Of a stretch of 64,000 bases of DNA, positions 61,010-64,000 are shown piece after piece. The translations under genes were made by a program, and so were the position numbers. Under the pieces are notes generated by a model, which saw nothing but the letters and a program-made list of their open reading frames with translations, searched no databases and was not told where the DNA came from. Location of the stretch: the NCBI GenBank assembly GCA_040757595.1, contig JBFLWP010000011.1, positions 59,467 to 123,466 of the forward strand, written 5' to 3'. Source of the DNA: Nitrospirota bacterium. GTDB lineage: Bacteria > Nitrospirota > Nitrospiria > Nitrospirales > Nitrospiraceae. Within the stretch, counting starts at the first letter, position 1. Each line of letters begins with the position of its first letter.

Positions 61010-61137
61010 AACCGTTTGCTCGACCCGGACGGTTTTGTTATATACACCCAACCAGCAGCCAGCACCGAGCCCCGTGCCTGTCCGCCGCTCCGACTGAGCC
61101 TCGGACAGGGGAGGGGAGGAACCAGGGGAGAGCGGGT

Positions 61138-61893
61138 ATGGCCAGCCGACAGCCTCGCCCCGGCCATGTAAGCTCTGGACGTTCCGCCGGCCCGTGGCCT
61201 GTGGCCCTGTGCTGGGTCCTCCTTGCCTGCTGCTGGCTAGGCTCAGCCGGAAGCGCCTCCGCCGCCTCGCCCGCACCGCTCGGCAAGGGCGTCTTTCTGG
61301 TCGCCAGCCCCGCCCTGCAGGATCCGAACTTTCTCCAGTCCGTCATCCTGATCTGCGAGCATGGTCCTGAAGGGACCCTGGGCGTCGTCCTCAACCGTCC
61401 CACCGGCCTGCTCCTGTCGGAAGCGTTGCCGCAGATCTCCGTGCTCAAGGGAACCTCCTACGTCCTGTTTGCCGGCGGGCCGGTGCAACCGGGCGGGATC
61501 CTGATGCTGTTCCGGGTGACCAAGGCGCCGCAGGACTCGCGCTCGGTGATGGAGGGAATCTATCTCGGGGGCGACCTGGAGACGCTGACGCAGGTGATCA
61601 CGAAGCCGGAGCCGACGGAGACCTTCCGGGCCTTCGCCGGCTACGCCGGCTGGGCGCCCGGACAGTTGGAAGCGGAGCTGACCGGGGGCTCCTGGGCCGT
61701 CGTGCCGGCCGACTCCTTCAGCATTTTCGACAAGGACCCGGCCAACCTCTGGGCGGACTTGGTCGAAGCGCTCAAGACGCCGGGGCCGGTGCGTGCTCCC
61801 GTCATTCCTGCTCCCTCACGGGCACAGGGCATCACAGGGCCTCATCATTCACGTCTTCGTCCAGCCGGGGAGTTCGTCGTCATCCGGAATTGA
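61138..61893 (+). CDS. YqgE/AlgH-family protein with a predicted signal peptide
   Basis: The 251-residue protein has a YqgE/AlgH domain from about residue 48: GVFLVASPALQDPNFLQSVILICEHG, GTLGVVLNRPTGL, FAGGPVQPGGILML and FAGYAGWAPGQLEAEL. Most family members start at this domain. Here about 45 extra residues precede it, with AGPWPVALCWVLLACCWLGSAGSASAAS, which looks like a signal peptide with an Ala-x-Ala site. Earlier in-frame starts lack a ribosome site, while ATG 61138 has GGGGAG upstream. The tail of 30 residues is low complexity. It may act in the periplasm; the family function is unclear. Confidence 0.85.
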   Translation: MASRQPRPGHVSSGRSAGPWPVALCWVLLACCWLGSAGSASAASPAPLGKGVFLVASPALQDPNFLQSVILICEHGPEGTLGVVLNRPTGLLLSEALPQISVLKGTSYVLFAGGPVQPGGILMLFRVTKAPQDSRSVMEGIYLGGDLETLTQVITKPEPTETFRAFAGYAGWAPGQLEAELTGGSWAVVPADSFSIFDKDPANLWADLVEALKTPGPVRAPVIPAPSRAQGITGPHHSRLRPAGEFVVIRN

Positions 61894-61907
61894 TTGAAGG
61901 GGGTCTC

Positions 61908-64000
61908 ATGAAGCCATCCAACGTCAAGGCGATCCGAAACGTTGCCGTCGTGTCGTACACGGGGGCGGGCAAGACCTCGCTCGTGGAGGCGCTGCTGTAC
62001 ACGGCAGGGGTGATCCCCGCGATGGGTTCCGTGGCGGCGGGGAACACGGTCTGCGACTTCGAGCCGGAGGAGGCGCACCGCAAGGTGTCGGTCAGCTCGG
62101 CGGTCGCACACTTCGAGTGGAAGGGCACCACGTTCAACCTGATTGACACGCCGGGCGCCCTGAGCTTCCTCGGGGAGGCCAAGTCCGTCCTGCGCGCGGC
62201 GGACGGGGTGCTCATCGTCGTCGGGGCCTCCTCCGGGGTACGCACCGAGCTGGAGCGGATCTGGGCGACGATCAAGGAGCTGGAGCTGCCCTGTCTGCTG
62301 TTCGTGAACGAGCTGGACAAGGAGCGGACCTCGCTGGGCCCCGTGCTGGAGGAGTGCGAAAAGGCGCTCGAGTTCCGGGGCCTGCCGGCGGCCCTGCCGA
62401 TCGGGGCGGAGGCCAGCCTGGAGGGCGTGGTGGACCTGGTCGGGAACGCGGCCTACCGCTCCGGCAAGGACAGTCCGAAAGTGCAGCAGGGGCCGGTCCC
62501 CGCCGACCTGACCGGCCTAGCGGCGGAGGCCAGGAAAAAGCTGGTGGAGGGGGTAGCGGAGACGGACGACCGGCTGGTGGAGAAGTACCTGGCCGAGGGG
62601 GACCTGACCACCGAGGAGATCGTCCTCGGGCTGCGCACCGGGACCTTGGCGCGCAGCTTCGTGCCGGTGCTCTGCGGGTCCGCGGTGCGGAACGTGGGCG
62701 CCTCGGTGCTCCTGGACGCGCTGGCGGCCTACCTGCCGTCCCCGGAGGAGCGGGCCGCGCAGCGGCCGATCACCGGCACGCACCCGACGACTGGCGAGCC
62801 GGTCACCCGCCAGCCCAATCCCGCGGAGCCGCTCTCCGCGTTCGTGTTCAAGACCATCATCGATCCCTTCGTCGGGCGGCTCAGCTACGTGCGGGTCTGC
62901 TCCGGCACGCTGGCGGCGGACTCCTCCCTGTACAACCCGAACCGGACGGTCAAGGAAAAGGGCGGGCACCTCTTTCTGATCCTGGGCAAGAAGTACATCC
63001 AGGTGCCCGCGCTCGGCGCCGGGGAGGTGGGGGCCATCGGGAAGCTCAAGGACACGCAGACGGGGGACACGCTCTGCGACGAGCACCATCCCGTCGTCTA
63101 CCCCGGCCTGCAGCTCGCGAAGCCGGTCATGTCCTTCGCCCTGGAGCCCAAGTCCAAAACCGACATCGAGAAGGTCAGCCTCGGGCTGCACAAGCTCGTG
63201 GAGGAGGATCCGACCCTGGAGTTCGTCCGCAACAACGAGACCAAGGAGATGATCCTGAGCGGGATGGGGCAGTTGCACGTGGACGTCACGTTCGAGAAGC
63301 TCCGGCGCAAGTACGGGGTGGAGGTGAACGTCCACACGCCCAAGGTGCCGTACAAGGAGACCATCCGCAAGACGGCCCAGGCGCAGGGCAAGTACAAGAA
63401 GCAGACGGGCGGCCACGGCCAGTACGGGGACTGCTGGCTCCAACTGGACCCCCTGCCGCGCGGGCAGGGCTTCCAGTTCGAGAACAAGATCGTGGGCGGG
63501 GCCATCCCGCGCAACTTCATCCCCGCCGTCGAGAAGGGCGTCGTGGAGGCCATGCACGAGGGGATCCTGGCCGGCTGCCCGGTCGTGGACCTGCGGGTGA
63601 CCGTCTACGACGGCTCCTACCACACGGTGGACTCCTCGGAAATGTCCTTCAAGATCGCCGCCTCGATGGGCTTCAAGAAGGCGATGGAGTCGGCGAGCCC
63701 GGTGCTGTTGGAGCCGATCATGACCGTGGAAGTCTCGACACCGGACGACGCGGTCGGCGCGGTGATCGGGGACCTGAACGCCAAGCGCGGGCGCATCCTG
63801 GGCGTCACGGCCAAGGGCAGCTCGCAGACCATCAAGGCCCACGTGCCGTTGGTGGAGTTGCTCAAGTACACGCCGGTCCTGAACTCGATCACGGGCGGGC
63901 GGGGGAGCTATGCGATGGAGTTCCACGCCTACGAGGAGGTCCCCCGCGACCAGGCGGCCCGCATCATCGAGGAGCACAAATCCGCCAAACAGACCGTAAA
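61908..64000 (+). CDS. Elongation factor G-like GTPase (EF-G2 type), cut at the window end
   Basis: About 697 residues are visible and no stop is reached. The G domain has SYTGAGKTSLVEALL (P-loop), DTPGALSFLGEA, and FVNELDKERTS in the place of NKxD, so the base-recognition lysine is replaced by Glu. Domains II-V follow, with GGHGQYGDCWLQL in domain IV and the PDDAVGAVIGDLNAKRGRI block in domain V. The switch I region is short (about 30 residues), as in EF-G2/FusA2-like factors rather than canonical EF-G. It probably binds ribosomes in a non-canonical role. ATG 61908 follows GAAGGGGG. Confidence 0.88.
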   Translation, partial: MKPSNVKAIRNVAVVSYTGAGKTSLVEALLYTAGVIPAMGSVAAGNTVCDFEPEEAHRKVSVSSAVAHFEWKGTTFNLIDTPGALSFLGEAKSVLRAADGVLIVVGASSGVRTELERIWATIKELELPCLLFVNELDKERTSLGPVLEECEKALEFRGLPAALPIGAEASLEGVVDLVGNAAYRSGKDSPKVQQGPVPADLTGLAAEARKKLVEGVAETDDRLVEKYLAEGDLTTEEIVLGLRTGTLARSFVPVLCGSAVRNVGASVLLDALAAYLPSPEERAAQRPITGTHPTTGEPVTRQPNPAEPLSAFVFKTIIDPFVGRLSYVRVCSGTLAADSSLYNPNRTVKEKGGHLFLILGKKYIQVPALGAGEVGAIGKLKDTQTGDTLCDEHHPVVYPGLQLAKPVMSFALEPKSKTDIEKVSLGLHKLVEEDPTLEFVRNNETKEMILSGMGQLHVDVTFEKLRRKYGVEVNVHTPKVPYKETIRKTAQAQGKYKKQTGGHGQYGDCWLQLDPLPRGQGFQFENKIVGGAIPRNFIPAVEKGVVEAMHEGILAGCPVVDLRVTVYDGSYHTVDSSEMSFKIAASMGFKKAMESASPVLLEPIMTVEVSTPDDAVGAVIGDLNAKRGRILGVTAKGSSQTIKAHVPLVELLKYTPVLNSITGGRGSYAMEFHAYEEVPRDQAARIIEEHKSAKQTV

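Overview
The window is about 64 kb of high-GC (roughly two-thirds G+C by eye), densely packed bacterial chromosome. The organism looks like a Gram-negative, free-living bacterium. It has several lipobox lipoproteins, exported c-type cytochrome and cupredoxin proteins, and a long O-antigen/exopolysaccharide-type locus. Gene content and the style of the intergenic repeats suggest Nitrospirota (Nitrospira-like), but that is an inference. There is no rRNA, CRISPR array, integrase or intact transposase.

Region 1 (1-21927, all + strand) is a cell-surface polysaccharide locus. It holds five GT4 glycosyltransferases (the first cut by the window edge), two GT2 glycosyltransferases, a polytopic GT39-like membrane protein and three SAM methyltransferases. 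It also holds three separate AsnB-type glutamine amidotransferases, a membrane-bound PHP-domain protein, a WbqC-family protein, a PIG-L deacetylase, a DegT/DnrJ aminotransferase and a WecA/MraY-type sugar-1-phosphate transferase. Many neighbours overlap by ATGA or are a few bases apart, so they are probably translationally coupled. The products would build, amidate, methylate, deacetylate and lipid-link an aminosugar-containing glycan.

Region 2 (22037-36690) is mostly housekeeping: mtnA, ndk, a TPR/PgaB-like lipoprotein, gcvH-lpd, a ComEA-like HhH protein, tyrS, tRNA-Gly(CCC), rpmB facing recG, a coiled-coil protein and ppx/gppA. It ends with a PqqD-like/methyltransferase fusion, an amicyanin-like cupredoxin and a secreted Ig-like protein.

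Region 3 (36721-45710) holds a 1-Cys peroxiredoxin, an H1-like basic/acidic protein, an exported stand-alone Lon-type protease domain and a pentapeptide-repeat membrane protein. These are followed by scpA-scpB, a large FAD/Fe-S dehydrogenase with a coupled 77-residue diheme cytochrome, and a MoaD/ThiS-like protein.

Region 4 (45740-64000) holds accA and dnaE on the minus strand. Next comes a short accessory patch with a truncated nucleotidyltransferase, three tandem hairpins and a caspase-like lipoprotein with an EF-hand loop. The rest is purH-purD-tsaC, a coiled-coil lipoprotein, the minus-strand FmdB protein and rsmD-coaD-aspC operon, a 57-residue zinc-ribbon gene, radC, an exported YqgE domain and an EF-G-like GTPase that runs off the end.

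The most unusual feature is a set of dispersed, palindromic, word-like elements built from degenerate 6-8-base words such as GTGATGG, GTGACGC and CTGAAAG. They sit in at least a dozen intergenic gaps, often begin inside the last codons of the upstream gene and supply its stop codon. In two cases matching sequence lies inside a reading frame (asnB copy 3 and the PHP protein). All coordinates, promoters and hairpins were read by eye; no database search was run.
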